A stretch of 64,000 nucleotides of DNA from Pelosinus fermentans JBW45 (GTDB taxonomy: Bacteria; Bacillota; Negativicutes; DSM-13327), in NCBI RefSeq assembly GCF_000271665.2, contig NZ_CP010978.1, forward strand, positions 776,501 through 840,500. The letters run 5' to 3'. The position numbers were made by a program, and so were the translations under genes. Shown piece by piece: positions 36,018-44,806 of this stretch (its first letter is position 1; the number at the start of each line of letters is the position of its first letter). The notes under the pieces are model-generated. The model did no database searches and was not told the DNA's origin. It saw nothing but the letters and a program-made list of their open reading frames with translations.

Positions 36018-37184
36018 GTGTTTGAGAATGTTTTGGTTGGCGTATCCTTCTCATCGGATAATAGAGGTGTAAATGCCTTAGGCATAGGAGCATTAATACG
36101 CCTTAAACTAAATAATCAATCTAGTGATGTTACTGTTATCAATTTTTCTAAAGAAGAAAGAATTGTTGAACATGACATATGGATGCATGGTAGTTATCAA
36201 AAAGTAAATGTATATCATTTTTCATCGAAAACTCTTCTTAAGGCCCTAAGTGCGTTATGGTTCAATCGTTTTCCAAATAAGTTAGCATTGATAATAAAGC
36301 AAGCTAAAACGATTTATACAGTGAATGAAGGCGATAGCTTTAGTGATATTTATGGGCTGAAAAGATTACTGTTTTGGTGTTTGATCGCAATGCTCCCAAT
36401 TATCGGAAAGAAAAGATTGGTCTTTCTTCCACAAACAATTGGACCTTTTAATACTTTTATCGGAAAGATGATGTCAAAATATATTTTAAAATCAGCACAA
36501 GTGATCTATGTAAGAGATGAACAAGGTAAAAAGTACTTGGAAGAAGGAAGTATCAGTCATACATTAAGCTGTGATATGGCAGTCTTCATGCCACCAAAGA
36601 AGGTGTTAATTGAGGTTCCTGAAAAATGTGTGGGAATTAATATAAATGGCTTACTATATTATGAAAGTTATGGCATAATACAAGGACGGTATAGTCATTA
36701 TAAAAAAATAATAGTAGATTTAATACATGAAGCATTAAAAAACAACTATAAAGTCTTGTTAGTACCACATACATATAACGTTAATAGTCCTGGAAATGAA
36801 GATGATTTAAAAGCAACCAGAGAAATATATGATTCTCTAAAACACCCGGATGTATTAATAATTGATAGCGATTATGATGCCCAAGAATTAAAATATTTTA
36901 TATCAAAGTGTGAAGTTTTTTATGGGTCGCGGATGCATTCTTGCATTGCAGCTCTGTCATCAACAGTTCCAACTGTTGGTTTAGCATATAGTTATAAATT
37001 TACGGGAACATTTGGATTGTTTAATCAAAGTCAATGGGTGTTTGATATTGAAAATATAACAGAAGCAGAAATACCAGCATTTATAATTAAGATAACTAGA
37101 ATATTTGATGATTTGCAAAATATAAAAAAAGAACTAATAGACATGAAAAGCGAAATGGAGAAAAAGTATCTTGAAGGTAAGTAA
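36018..37184 (+). CDS. Polysaccharide pyruvyl transferase family protein, copy 1
   Basis: This 388-aa enzyme would add a pyruvate ketal to a sugar of the repeat unit, using phosphoenolpyruvate. It has [35 protein letters not shown]-like wording (residues IYVRDE), and [20 protein letters not shown], which marks the C-terminal CsaB/pyruvyl transferase region. It starts with GTG three bases after the flippase stop and overlaps the FrhB-like gene by 14 bases. A paralog at 61079 lies in the same gene order. Confidence 0.9.
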   Translation: MFENVLVGVSFSSDNRGVNALGIGALIRLKLNNQSSDVTVINFSKEERIVEHDIWMHGSYQKVNVYHFSSKTLLKALSALWFNRFPNKLALIIKQAKTIYTVNEGDSFSDIYGLKRLLFWCLIAMLPIIGKKRLVFLPQTIGPFNTFIGKMMSKYILKSAQVIYVRDEQGKKYLEEGSISHTLSCDMAVFMPPKKVLIEVPEKCVGININGLLYYESYGIIQGRYSHYKKIIVDLIHEALKNNYKVLLVPHTYNVNSPGNEDDLKATREIYDSLKHPDVLIIDSDYDAQELKYFISKCEVFYGSRMHSCIAALSSTVPTVGLAYSYKFTGTFGLFNQSQWVFDIENITEAEIPAFIIKITRIFDDLQNIKKELIDMKSEMEKKYLEGK

Positions 37185-38388
37185 AAACGTAGCTTCAGTA
37201 GATAAGAATAGACTATGTCATGGTTGTGGAGCATGTTCCTACATTTGTCAAAGCAATGCAATAACATTAAAGAATGATGGTTACAATAATTATCCTTTTA
37301 TAGATATAGCAAAATGTAATCAATGTGGCTTGTGTTTAAAGGTGTGTTCTGGTATTCATTTTGATTTTAAAAATACTAGTTGTATAGAACAAGAACTTCT
37401 ACTTTCTAAGAATAATCTCTATATAGGGCATTCAAATCAAGCTTCTGTCAGACAAAAGTCTGCTTCAGGAGGTATAATAACGCAGATTATATTGAGTTTA
37501 TTACGTGAAAAGATCATAGATGGCGCCATTGTAGCTCGAAATGTTGGAACGATACCTGATATAGGGGCTGCAGTTGTTCATAGCGAAGAAGAAGTGATGA
37601 ACAGTACATCGAGTATTTATTATCCTGTATCAGTATGTGCAGCCTTGAAACAAATTGATAGAAATAAAAAATATATTTTCGTTGGTAAGGGATGTGATTT
37701 GGATTCATTAAATCGAATATCTGTTATTCAACCATGGATAGATAAAGCAATTCAATTAAAAATTGGGATGATGTGTCATCATACTCCATATGCACAGGAA
37801 ACAAAAGAACTTGTTGAGAGTGTTGGTATTAGTAATACACGCTTAACTAGAATCGTTTACCGAGGTTTAGGATGGCCTGGTGACACGGTAATAACAAGTG
37901 GGAAACGGCAATATGTTCTGCCATATAAAATATCATGGGGGAAATACTTAGGTAAAAACATTCCATTTAGATGTAAACTCTGCTTTAATGGAATGGCAGG
38001 GCATGGGGATATCGTAGTAGGAGATGCATGGAAAATGAATTTATTACTACAAAAAGATTTAAATGATGGATATTCCCTATTCATGGTAAGAACAAATGGG
38101 GCACAAGAAATATTGGATAAGTTATATAAAAAAAATGATATTATCATAGAATCTGTAGCTCCTAGATTCTTAATTGAGAGTCAAAAGAACTTAATAAGTA
38201 AGAATGAATCTGCATTATGCAATGTTTTTATATTTAAACTGTTGTATAAAAAGAATTTATTCGACAATATATCATTCAACGATATCATTAAGAGAAAATA
38301 TATTTATTTGTTATTTAGCTTTAAAGGTTTGAGAAAATTTGCAAGCGCATTAAAAAATTATTACCTGTATATGAAATTAAATAAATAG
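37171..38388 (+). CDS. FrhB-like coenzyme F420 hydrogenase/dehydrogenase beta subunit family Fe-S protein, copy 1
   Basis: This 405-aa protein has an N-terminal 2[4Fe-4S] ferredoxin domain (LCHGCGACSYIC and CNQCGLCLKVC, about residues 13-60). FrhB-type N- and C-terminal domains follow, with SASGGIITQIILSLL, VGKGCDLDSL and CKLCFNGMAGHGDIVVGDAW. The last region holds extra conserved cysteines. Family members carry flavin and move electrons. Its place directly after a pyruvyl transferase suggests a role in polysaccharide modification, but no substrate is known. The start is TTG, and the first 14 bases overlap the previous gene. Confidence 0.88.
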   Translation: MKVSKNVASVDKNRLCHGCGACSYICQSNAITLKNDGYNNYPFIDIAKCNQCGLCLKVCSGIHFDFKNTSCIEQELLLSKNNLYIGHSNQASVRQKSASGGIITQIILSLLREKIIDGAIVARNVGTIPDIGAAVVHSEEEVMNSTSSIYYPVSVCAALKQIDRNKKYIFVGKGCDLDSLNRISVIQPWIDKAIQLKIGMMCHHTPYAQETKELVESVGISNTRLTRIVYRGLGWPGDTVITSGKRQYVLPYKISWGKYLGKNIPFRCKLCFNGMAGHGDIVVGDAWKMNLLLQKDLNDGYSLFMVRTNGAQEILDKLYKKNDIIIESVAPRFLIESQKNLISKNESALCNVFIFKLLYKKNLFDNISFNDIIKRKYIYLLFSFKGLRKFASALKNYYLYMKLNK

Positions 38389-38405
38389 GTATGTGAGTGT
38401 AATTT

Positions 38406-39425
38406 ATGAATAAAAAGGTTTATATTGTTATTTTGAATTGGAATGGTTGGAAAGATACAATTGAATGCTTAGAAAGTGTTTTTCGCAACCAATATAGTAA
38501 TTATAAGGTTATTGTATGTGATAATGCTTCTAGTGATGGGTCACTAGACAAAATAAAGCAATGGGCTGATGGAAAATTAAAAGCAAATATATCAGATGAT
38601 AGCCGAATTGCTATTCATACTAGCCCGATGCTAGAAAAGCCTATACGTTATATCGAATATACTCGCGAAAATGCAGAAAGTGGTGTATTGAAAATAGATG
38701 AGCCACCACTGATTTTGATTCAGACGGGAGAAAACTTAGGCTTTGCTGGTGGTAATAATGTGGGGATCAAATATGCCTTGGCAAGGAATGACTTTGACTA
38801 TATTTGGTTACTTAATAATGATACTGTAATTAAACCAGATTCAATGATTCACTTACTTCAAAGAATTCAGGAACAACCTTCTGTGGGGATGTGCGGTTCT
38901 ACTCTTCTTTATTATCATCAACCTGAAAAAGTACAAGCGTTAGGTGGAGCGACATATAATAAGTGGTTAGGTATAAGTAAACATTTGAGTGCCTATGAAG
39001 AATTTAATAATTTAATAAATTCTAATAAAATTGAAAAACAAATGGATTATATTATTGGTGCATCTATGTTTGTATCCAAAAAATTTATAGAAGATATAGG
39101 CTTAATTAGTGAAGATTATTTTTTGTACTATGAAGAAATTGATTGGGTTATACGAGCGAGTGGGAAGTATAACTTAGGTTATGCGCCGAAAAGTATTGTA
39201 TATCATAAAGAGGGAGCAACGATAGGATCAAGTAGCGCTTCAATGGGAAAAAGCTCATTGGCAGATTATTTTGCAGTGAAAAGTAGATTGATTTTTACAA
39301 AAAAATTTTTCTCGTATACATTACCTACGGTATATTTAGGATTATTGATTGTGATTTTTAATCGAATCAGACGTAAACAATGGGATAGAGTTGAGATGAT
39401 ATTGAAAATCATAATAGATCGATGA
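38406..39425 (+). CDS. Glycosyltransferase family 2
   Basis: This 339-aa GT-A enzyme opens with VYIVILNWNGWKDTIECLES and has VIVCDNASSDGS. FAGGNNVGIKYAL follows, then YIWLLNNDTVI in the DXD position and DYFLYYEEIDWVIRASGKY near the acceptor site. This pattern is common in rhamnosyl- and galactofuranosyl-type GT2 enzymes. A hydrophobic C-terminal segment may associate with the membrane. It belongs to the first exopolysaccharide locus, and a similar gene begins at 63467 in the second. Confidence 0.88.
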   Translation: MNKKVYIVILNWNGWKDTIECLESVFRNQYSNYKVIVCDNASSDGSLDKIKQWADGKLKANISDDSRIAIHTSPMLEKPIRYIEYTRENAESGVLKIDEPPLILIQTGENLGFAGGNNVGIKYALARNDFDYIWLLNNDTVIKPDSMIHLLQRIQEQPSVGMCGSTLLYYHQPEKVQALGGATYNKWLGISKHLSAYEEFNNLINSNKIEKQMDYIIGASMFVSKKFIEDIGLISEDYFLYYEEIDWVIRASGKYNLGYAPKSIVYHKEGATIGSSSASMGKSSLADYFAVKSRLIFTKKFFSYTLPTVYLGLLIVIFNRIRRKQWDRVEMILKIIIDR

Positions 39426-39571
39426 TCTTGATGAGTTTGTAATATATCTTTTTAATTTTTTTGATAGAAGAGGTATATATATCCTAGGAGAATAATGATT
39501 GAAAAAATCTACATTATGAAATAATTGGAGAAATTACCGTTAGTTTAATGTAATGGAAAGGAGCTATTATC

Positions 39572-40762
39572 ATATTATATTTAAATAAATGTTTAATTGT
39601 CCTATTATCTATAACTGTGTGGATGCAAATGTGGGCAATCAGTACAGAACGTTTTGGGCTCAGTATGTCTACGATAGTATTACTTTTTATTGCCGTCTTA
39701 AATATTACTAAAATTCGTTTTGATAAAAAAACACTAATAATATCAGGAATTTTAATGGTGTGGATGATTACTATAAGCCTCTTGAGTGATGTGCCAGAAA
39801 GCATTTGGATACTGCGCATTATTCGAAATACGATGATGATTTTTATGATAATAGTATGTTCGTGGTTATTTGGGACTCAAGTGTATATACGATTATTTGT
39901 TAAAAGCATCATAGTAGTAACCTTTATAGGATGCTTTTATGGTATATATCAGGCTATTGCTGTATATTATGATTTGCCTTATTTTTTAAACATATTTAGT
40001 ACTAATACGTCTTATCATCCTAGGGATTTGTACGAATATTATGGAGGATGGATAGATATTTATAGAATATATGGTGTTTTTGATGAACCATCTTTTTATG
40101 CAGCCTTTTTAATATTGGTTAGTGTAATACTATTACATTTAAAATTGAACAGTTTAATAAAAGTAGCATTGTGGATACTCATAATCATAAATATCATTAG
40201 TACTTTCTCCAGACTAGGATATGCATGTTTTGCAATTGTCGTTATGAGTTACTATATAAATTCATTAAATTTCATCTTTATGAATAAAAAGCTACAATAT
40301 TATATTATAGGTTTTCTGTTAATTAGTATTCCTTTGATTATGCCTGGTATTAGTTATCTTTTATATCATTATGATATATTTTCGGATTTATCAATCTCTG
40401 GTAGAACCAATTCCCAGTTATATTATTTTGAGGAAGCTAGGTTATTTGGCTTTGGTATGGGGAGTATTAAAGCTTTTTCATCTAATTTTGCAGTTATTGG
40501 GGATATTGAAAAATTTGCACATAATGCATTAGCAAGCATTGCTTATGAATGGGGAATCGTTGCAATCTCCTTTTATTATTATATAATGCTTTCTTTTTTA
40601 AAAAATTCAAAAATACCAGGAATTTCTTTATGTGTCGTTGCGGCAGTTTCATCACTATTAAGTTTCGGAGAATTTTACAATATTGAATCTATTCTAATTA
40701 TGTTTTGCCTTCTAACCAAATATGCTAAATTTATGGAAGAAAATTCAAATGTTATTAGATAG
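39572..40762 (+). CDS. O-antigen/exopolysaccharide polymerase (Wzy-like)
   Basis: This membrane protein of about 396 aa has about ten spans and a large loop with FDEPSFYAAFLILVSV and SRLGYACFA. It ends with a FGMGSIKAF region, the layout of the Wzy/O-antigen ligase-like family. It would join repeat units in the periplasm. GTG 39617 begins an undisputed frame but has no ribosome site before it, while AAAGGAG at 39556-39562 precedes the same frame. Starting at ATA 39572 (or ATT/ATC just before) adds a further hydrophobic stretch. The start is therefore uncertain. Confidence 0.75.
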   Translation: MLYLNKCLIVLLSITVWMQMWAISTERFGLSMSTIVLLFIAVLNITKIRFDKKTLIISGILMVWMITISLLSDVPESIWILRIIRNTMMIFMIIVCSWLFGTQVYIRLFVKSIIVVTFIGCFYGIYQAIAVYYDLPYFLNIFSTNTSYHPRDLYEYYGGWIDIYRIYGVFDEPSFYAAFLILVSVILLHLKLNSLIKVALWILIIINIISTFSRLGYACFAIVVMSYYINSLNFIFMNKKLQYYIIGFLLISIPLIMPGISYLLYHYDIFSDLSISGRTNSQLYYFEEARLFGFGMGSIKAFSSNFAVIGDIEKFAHNALASIAYEWGIVAISFYYYIMLSFLKNSKIPGISLCVVAAVSSLLSFGEFYNIESILIMFCLLTKYAKFMEENSNVIR

Positions 40763-40782
40763 GAAATATATATATTTCCTAT
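40759..40782. repeat. 24-bp perfect palindrome behind the polymerase gene
   Basis: ATAGGAAATATA (40759-40770) is directly followed by its exact reverse complement, overlapping the polymerase stop codon. No T run follows. A second stem, AACTTTGTC/GACAAAGTT, lies at 40836-40871 in the same gap. Confidence 0.6.
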
Positions 40783-40997
40783 ATTTAGTGTTATTCTAGG
40801 TGTTACAGGAGTATACTGAAAATTATTGCGTAAAGAACTTTGTCTAGATTTAACAAAAATTTGACAAAGTTACTAGATGTCTGTTGTAAATAAGTTCTAC
40901 AAGTTGAATTCATGATTGTACCATTTTTCTTTTTTACTAGAATTGTCATATTCAATTTGAGTAACCCGCCGATAAAATTGAGGGGGTAAACATAATA

Positions 40998-42083
40998 ATG
41001 AAATTACTGATTAATATTTCCATGCTAGGTCACAAGCCTACTGGATTAGGTGTATACTCTGAACACTGTGCAAATTTCTTGGACCAGGCTTTTAATTGTT
41101 CCATAGTGTCATCCTTTTTTACTTCAAAATATGACAATGAAATTATTAAGTCGCCGTCTAATATAGGTTTTGGCGTCGGAGGCACATCAAATATAGAAAG
41201 ATTAGCTTATCTTTCTATGCAATTTCCTAAAGAAAAGAATAGTTTTATTTATAATCCAACACATCATGGTGTACTTGGATTTAATAATCAAATTATAACG
41301 ATACACGACTTAATACCTATACATCACCCAATGCAACATAAATTGCAATATTTATATTTTAAATATTACTTATCGAAACTTATAAAAGACTGTAAAGCAA
41401 TTTTTACCGTATCGCAGACAGCTAAGGAAGATATATGTGGCTACTATAAATTAAAACCAGAAAGAGTCTTTGTAGTTCCTAATGGTGTTGATTCAATGAT
41501 GTTCAGTCGCGATAATGTTTACACTAGCCAAGACCCCTATCTTTTGGTGGTTGGAGCAGCTTATCACCACAAGAATATTCATGAGTTGTTAAATAATTGG
41601 CAAGTTTGGAAAGGAAAATACAAAATTAAGGTTGCATCAGCAAGTGGTAAGTATGGACAGTATTTAAAAGAGGTAGTTCGTCAGTGCAAATTAGAAAAAG
41701 ATGTAGAGTTTCTTGGTTATGTGACACAGACACAATTAATTAAGTTATATCAAGGTTGTAAAGCCTTAGTATTTCCATCTTTATGGGAAGGGTTTGGACT
41801 ACCACCAATCGAGACGTTGGCATGCGGCCGACCTGTAATCGTTTCTGATATTCCTGTTCATATGGAAATATTGCAAGATGCGGCAATTTATATAACACCA
41901 GGTAATCCGGATACTTGGGGTGATGCATTCGTTATGTTAGAAGATAAAAAGATGATAGAATGTAAATTAAAGTTATCCGAGAAAGTTATAAAAAAATATA
42001 CTTGGGATAGTACTGGAGAAATATTGATTAAGTCCCTATTACAAGTTGAGCCGAATTTAATCGGTCTTCTAAGCAATAGATAA
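40998..42083 (+). CDS. Glycosyltransferase family 4
   Basis: This 361-aa GT-B enzyme begins LLINISMLGHKPTGLGVYSE with the PTGLG acceptor loop. It contains IHDLIPIHHP and VVPNGVD. The donor domain has LLVVGAAYHHKN, FLGYVTQ and FPSLWEGFGLPPIETLACGR, a textbook E-x7-E region. Mannosyltransferases of this form are common, and ManC at 44807 would supply GDP-mannose, though donor use is inferred. GAGGGGG precedes the ATG. Confidence 0.9.
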   Translation: MKLLINISMLGHKPTGLGVYSEHCANFLDQAFNCSIVSSFFTSKYDNEIIKSPSNIGFGVGGTSNIERLAYLSMQFPKEKNSFIYNPTHHGVLGFNNQIITIHDLIPIHHPMQHKLQYLYFKYYLSKLIKDCKAIFTVSQTAKEDICGYYKLKPERVFVVPNGVDSMMFSRDNVYTSQDPYLLVVGAAYHHKNIHELLNNWQVWKGKYKIKVASASGKYGQYLKEVVRQCKLEKDVEFLGYVTQTQLIKLYQGCKALVFPSLWEGFGLPPIETLACGRPVIVSDIPVHMEILQDAAIYITPGNPDTWGDAFVMLEDKKMIECKLKLSEKVIKKYTWDSTGEILIKSLLQVEPNLIGLLSNR

Positions 42084-42103
42084 TTTTGTGATCGAGGTAT
42101 AAA

Positions 42104-43015
42104 ATGTATAAAATTGCTTTAATAATTCCTACTCGAAATAGCGGTCAATCATTTAAAGATACACTTGCATCTGTTAGCAAGCAAACGATAACATTGCATT
42201 ATAAAGTAGTCATTGATACTGAATCAGAAGATTGTACAATTAAGGATGCTAAAGAACATGATTTTGAAATTATAAGTATTAAAAAGAAAGAATTTAATCA
42301 TGGTGCGACACGTCAGTCTGGTGTAAATTTACTTAATGATGTTGATATTATAATATTTATGACTCAAGATGCAATATTGGCTGATAATGAAAGCTTAGAA
42401 AATCTATTAGAATGCTTTAAAGATCCTAAAGTTGGTGCAGCTTATGGAAGGCAGTTGCCACATTTAAATGCAGAGCCAATTGATGCACATGCAAGATTAT
42501 TCAATTATTCAATTGCCTCAAGGGTAAAAAGTATAGATGATGCAAAGAAGTTAGGTCTTAAAACTGCATTCATTTCAAATTCTTTTGCGGCGTACAGAAA
42601 ATCGGCGCTGTTATCGGTAGGGGGCTTTCCGAGCAACACTATCTTAAGTGAGGATACATATGTAGCGGCTAAAATGCTTCTAGATGGCTGGAAAGTTACA
42701 TATTGTGCAGAGGCTAAAGTATATCATTCTCATAATTATAATTATGTACAAGAATTTAACAGATATTTTGATATTGGAGTCTTTCATGCCCGAGAACCTT
42801 GGATTCGATCTAGCTTTGGACAGGCTGAAGGTGAAGGTAAGCGGTTTGTTATCTCTGAGTTTAACTATTTATGGTCTACAGGATATAAGTCAACAATATT
42901 ATCTGCATTTTTTAGAACTTTACTTAAGTATTTAGGATATAAGTTAGGATTGAATGAAAAATGGATGTCTACAAGGATAAAAAAAAATCTTAGTATGCAC
43001 AAAGGTTTTTGGTAA
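42104..43015 (+). CDS. Glycosyltransferase family 2 (rhamnosyltransferase-like)
   Basis: This 303-aa GT-A enzyme contains IALIIPTRNSGQSFKDTLAS and VVIDTESEDCT. KEFNHGATRQSGV and FMTQDAILAD follow, wording typical of rhamnosyltransferases of O-antigen and exopolysaccharide clusters. SEDTYVAAKMLLDGW and YCAEAKVYHSHNY are near the acceptor site. It follows the GT4 gene after 20 bases. The next 325 bases hold only a remnant and a repeat. Confidence 0.88.
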   Translation: MYKIALIIPTRNSGQSFKDTLASVSKQTITLHYKVVIDTESEDCTIKDAKEHDFEIISIKKKEFNHGATRQSGVNLLNDVDIIIFMTQDAILADNESLENLLECFKDPKVGAAYGRQLPHLNAEPIDAHARLFNYSIASRVKSIDDAKKLGLKTAFISNSFAAYRKSALLSVGGFPSNTILSEDTYVAAKMLLDGWKVTYCAEAKVYHSHNYNYVQEFNRYFDIGVFHAREPWIRSSFGQAEGEGKRFVISEFNYLWSTGYKSTILSAFFRTLLKYLGYKLGLNEKWMSTRIKKNLSMHKGFW

Positions 43016-43063
43016 GAGTGAATGGACGAATGTGAATAAAAGATTATCTGTTAATATGGGGAT

Positions 43064-43115
43064 GCCACTGGGGACGGTTCGAGATGGGCGGTAGGGACGT
43101 TCCATCTTTGTCACA
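43064..43115. repeat. REP-like sequence (GGGGACGGTTC type)
   Basis: CACTGGGGACGGTTCGAG and GGGACGTTCC followed by TTTGTCACA have the form of repeats tied to REP-associated tyrosine transposases, where GGGACGTTC and GTGACA blocks recur. It lies directly before the remaining part of a broken glycosyltransferase gene. A remnant of such a transposase lies 0.9 kb downstream. Confidence 0.5.
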
Positions 43116-43238
43116 TTGTTCGAATCCTTTGGATATGTTGCAGTAGAGGTAATGACTTTAAAGAAACCAATAATAGCAAGCAAGGTTGGCGGGTTATGTA
43201 AAATTATAGAATACGGGAAGTCAGGATTTCTTTTTTAA
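43116..43238 (+). pseudogene. Remnant of a family 4 glycosyltransferase
   Basis: The frame from 43116 encodes LFESFGYVAVEVMTLKKPII and continues with ASKVGGLCKIIEYGKSGFLF before TAA at 43236-43238. This is the E-x7-E donor-site region of GT4 enzymes, cut off on both sides. The upstream part has been replaced by the REP-like sequence. The remnant indicates gene loss at the end of this locus. Confidence 0.75.
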
Positions 43239-43340
43239 TGAAACTAATATGTGTAAAAATATAGATGGTATTAATTTCCATAAAATCAAGTTTAAATATG
43301 GGTGAAATGAAAGATGATATGGATGGAGGACAGGAGTACC

Positions 43341-43958
43341 GTGTTAATAAATATTATTCTGAAAATATATGGGTATTTACGAGCTGATTTGTTGAGAAAA
43401 ATTCTGCTGAAATTTATTTTGAAAGTAGAAAATGGTCAGGCATGGTCAAATACAGTAAGAAAAATATACAGACAATATTATAGAATTGAGATTGGTTATG
43501 GTACATATGGTGGGGCGTTTGATTATAATAAAATTGCATCCGGAACAGTATTTGGTAATTATTGTTCAGTAGCAAATAATGTCTATGCATTGAACGGTAA
43601 TCATCCAATTGCTTATTTCAGTCAGCATCCAATGTTTTATAATCCACATTTAAAATTTGTAAGCGAAGAACAAATACAAAGAACAAAACTGGTGATTGGT
43701 CACGATGTATGGATTGGAGCAAATGTAATTATTTTGCCATCGGTTAAAAAAATCGGTAATGGAGCAGTAATTGGTGCGGGGGCAGTGGTTACAAAAGATA
43801 TAGAAGCATATCAAGTTTGTGCTGGTAATCCTGCTAGATTGATTAAATATAGATTTAGCCAATCTGTTATACAAAAATTGGAAAAAAGTGAATGGTGGTT
43901 GTTAGATAAAAACAATCTATTTACCTCAAGGGAGAAAATTCAAAACTATATAAAGTGA
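43341..43958 (+). CDS. Left-handed beta-helix acetyltransferase, copy 1
   Basis: This 205-aa CatB/LbH-type acyltransferase would transfer acetyl from acetyl-CoA to a sugar. The hexapeptide-repeat region includes [29 protein letters not shown] with the likely catalytic His, and [31 protein letters not shown] and [13 protein letters not shown] follow. GTG 43341 is preferred over ATG 43314 because CAGGAG lies just upstream and the paralog at 60444 begins at the corresponding residue. It follows the remnant region and closes the first locus. Confidence 0.85.
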   Translation: MLINIILKIYGYLRADLLRKILLKFILKVENGQAWSNTVRKIYRQYYRIEIGYGTYGGAFDYNKIASGTVFGNYCSVANNVYALNGNHPIAYFSQHPMFYNPHLKFVSEEQIQRTKLVIGHDVWIGANVIILPSVKKIGNGAVIGAGAVVTKDIEAYQVCAGNPARLIKYRFSQSVIQKLEKSEWWLLDKNNLFTSREKIQNYIK

Positions 43959-44000
43959 AATACTTATAGAAGCTATTTCAGAAGATGGTGATGAATATTT

Positions 44001-44558
44001 CGGCGGATTACGACGAGCTATGTGGGTTATTTAAGCCGAAAATATAAACGCGTGGGGCATTTGTTTCAAGATCGGTATAAAAGTGAAAATGTAGAAAGTG
44101 ATAGTTATTTGCTTACTGTCATACGGTATGTGCATCAGAATCCAGAGAAGGCAGGGATTGCAAAGACGGAAACGTATCCTTGGAGTAGTTGTTCCGGATA
44201 TTTGAGGGGAACTGGAGATCGCTACTTACCAGAGTTTGCTGAAATTTTAAATATGCTTTCTGAAAACCGTGATGTAGCGATAGAGGGGTTTAAAAGATTT
44301 CATATGGAATTTAGCCAAGAGGCATGCATGGACGTTATGGAAGATTGTAAATCGGATAATAATCACGAAGCGCAGATTCAAGAGTTTTTGCAAATTAGGG
44401 GAATTGCATTAATGGACATTTCGAAACCAGAATATCTAGATACTCGTAAAGAATTGATTATTTGGCTGCAAGAGAATACTGCCATGTCAGGAAGAAAACT
44501 GGCGGAGGTAACGGGAATTAATAGGGAAGCTATTAGAAAAATCCTTGCAAATAAATAG
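44001..44558 (+). pseudogene. REP-associated tyrosine transposase (RAYT/Y1_Tnp), N-terminally truncated
   Basis: The frame contains TTSYVGYLSRKYKRVGHLFQ and DRYKSENVESDSYLLTVIRY, then VHQNPEKAGI and YPWSSCSGYL, which are hallmark parts of the Y1 transposase family. A C-terminal helix-turn-helix-like tail (TGINREAIRKIL) follows. The N-terminal part with the first histidine motif is missing, and an in-frame TGA stands at 43992. In another frame upstream, fragments such as EDGDEYFGGLRRAM suggest a frameshift. It is therefore a dead copy, near a REP-like sequence at 43064. Confidence 0.75.
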
Positions 44559-44618
44559 TTGGTGTGACAGAGCTACAAGTTTGAAAACATACTGACTTAT
44601 GATTTGTTTTGTGAGATA

Positions 44619-44747
44619 ATGAAAGCATATTTAATTAAAGCAGCTGTAGCTTTGCTATCGCTGTTTTATTGCGCATTGGATGGCTCCGTACTCTTGCTGC
44701 TGATACATCACAACATACGGCTGAAAGAAAAAATGCGCGCTAAATAA
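44619..44747 (+). CDS. Possible 42-aa small membrane protein
   Basis: ATG 44619 to TAA 44747 encodes a peptide with one membrane span, about residues 7-30 (AAVALLSLFYCALDGSVLLL), and a basic tail (RLKEKMRAK). The ribosome site is weak (GTGAG). The codon use is more GC-rich than the flanks, as expected for a coding stretch. No homolog is known to me. The rest of the gap up to ManC shows nothing further. Confidence 0.35.
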   Translation: MKAYLIKAAVALLSLFYCALDGSVLLLLIHHNIRLKEKMRAK

Positions 44748-44806
44748 CCAGGAATGTTAGTAACCCTGTTCATGATATAAAACGAATACCGAGAGGAGCC
44801 GTTTCA

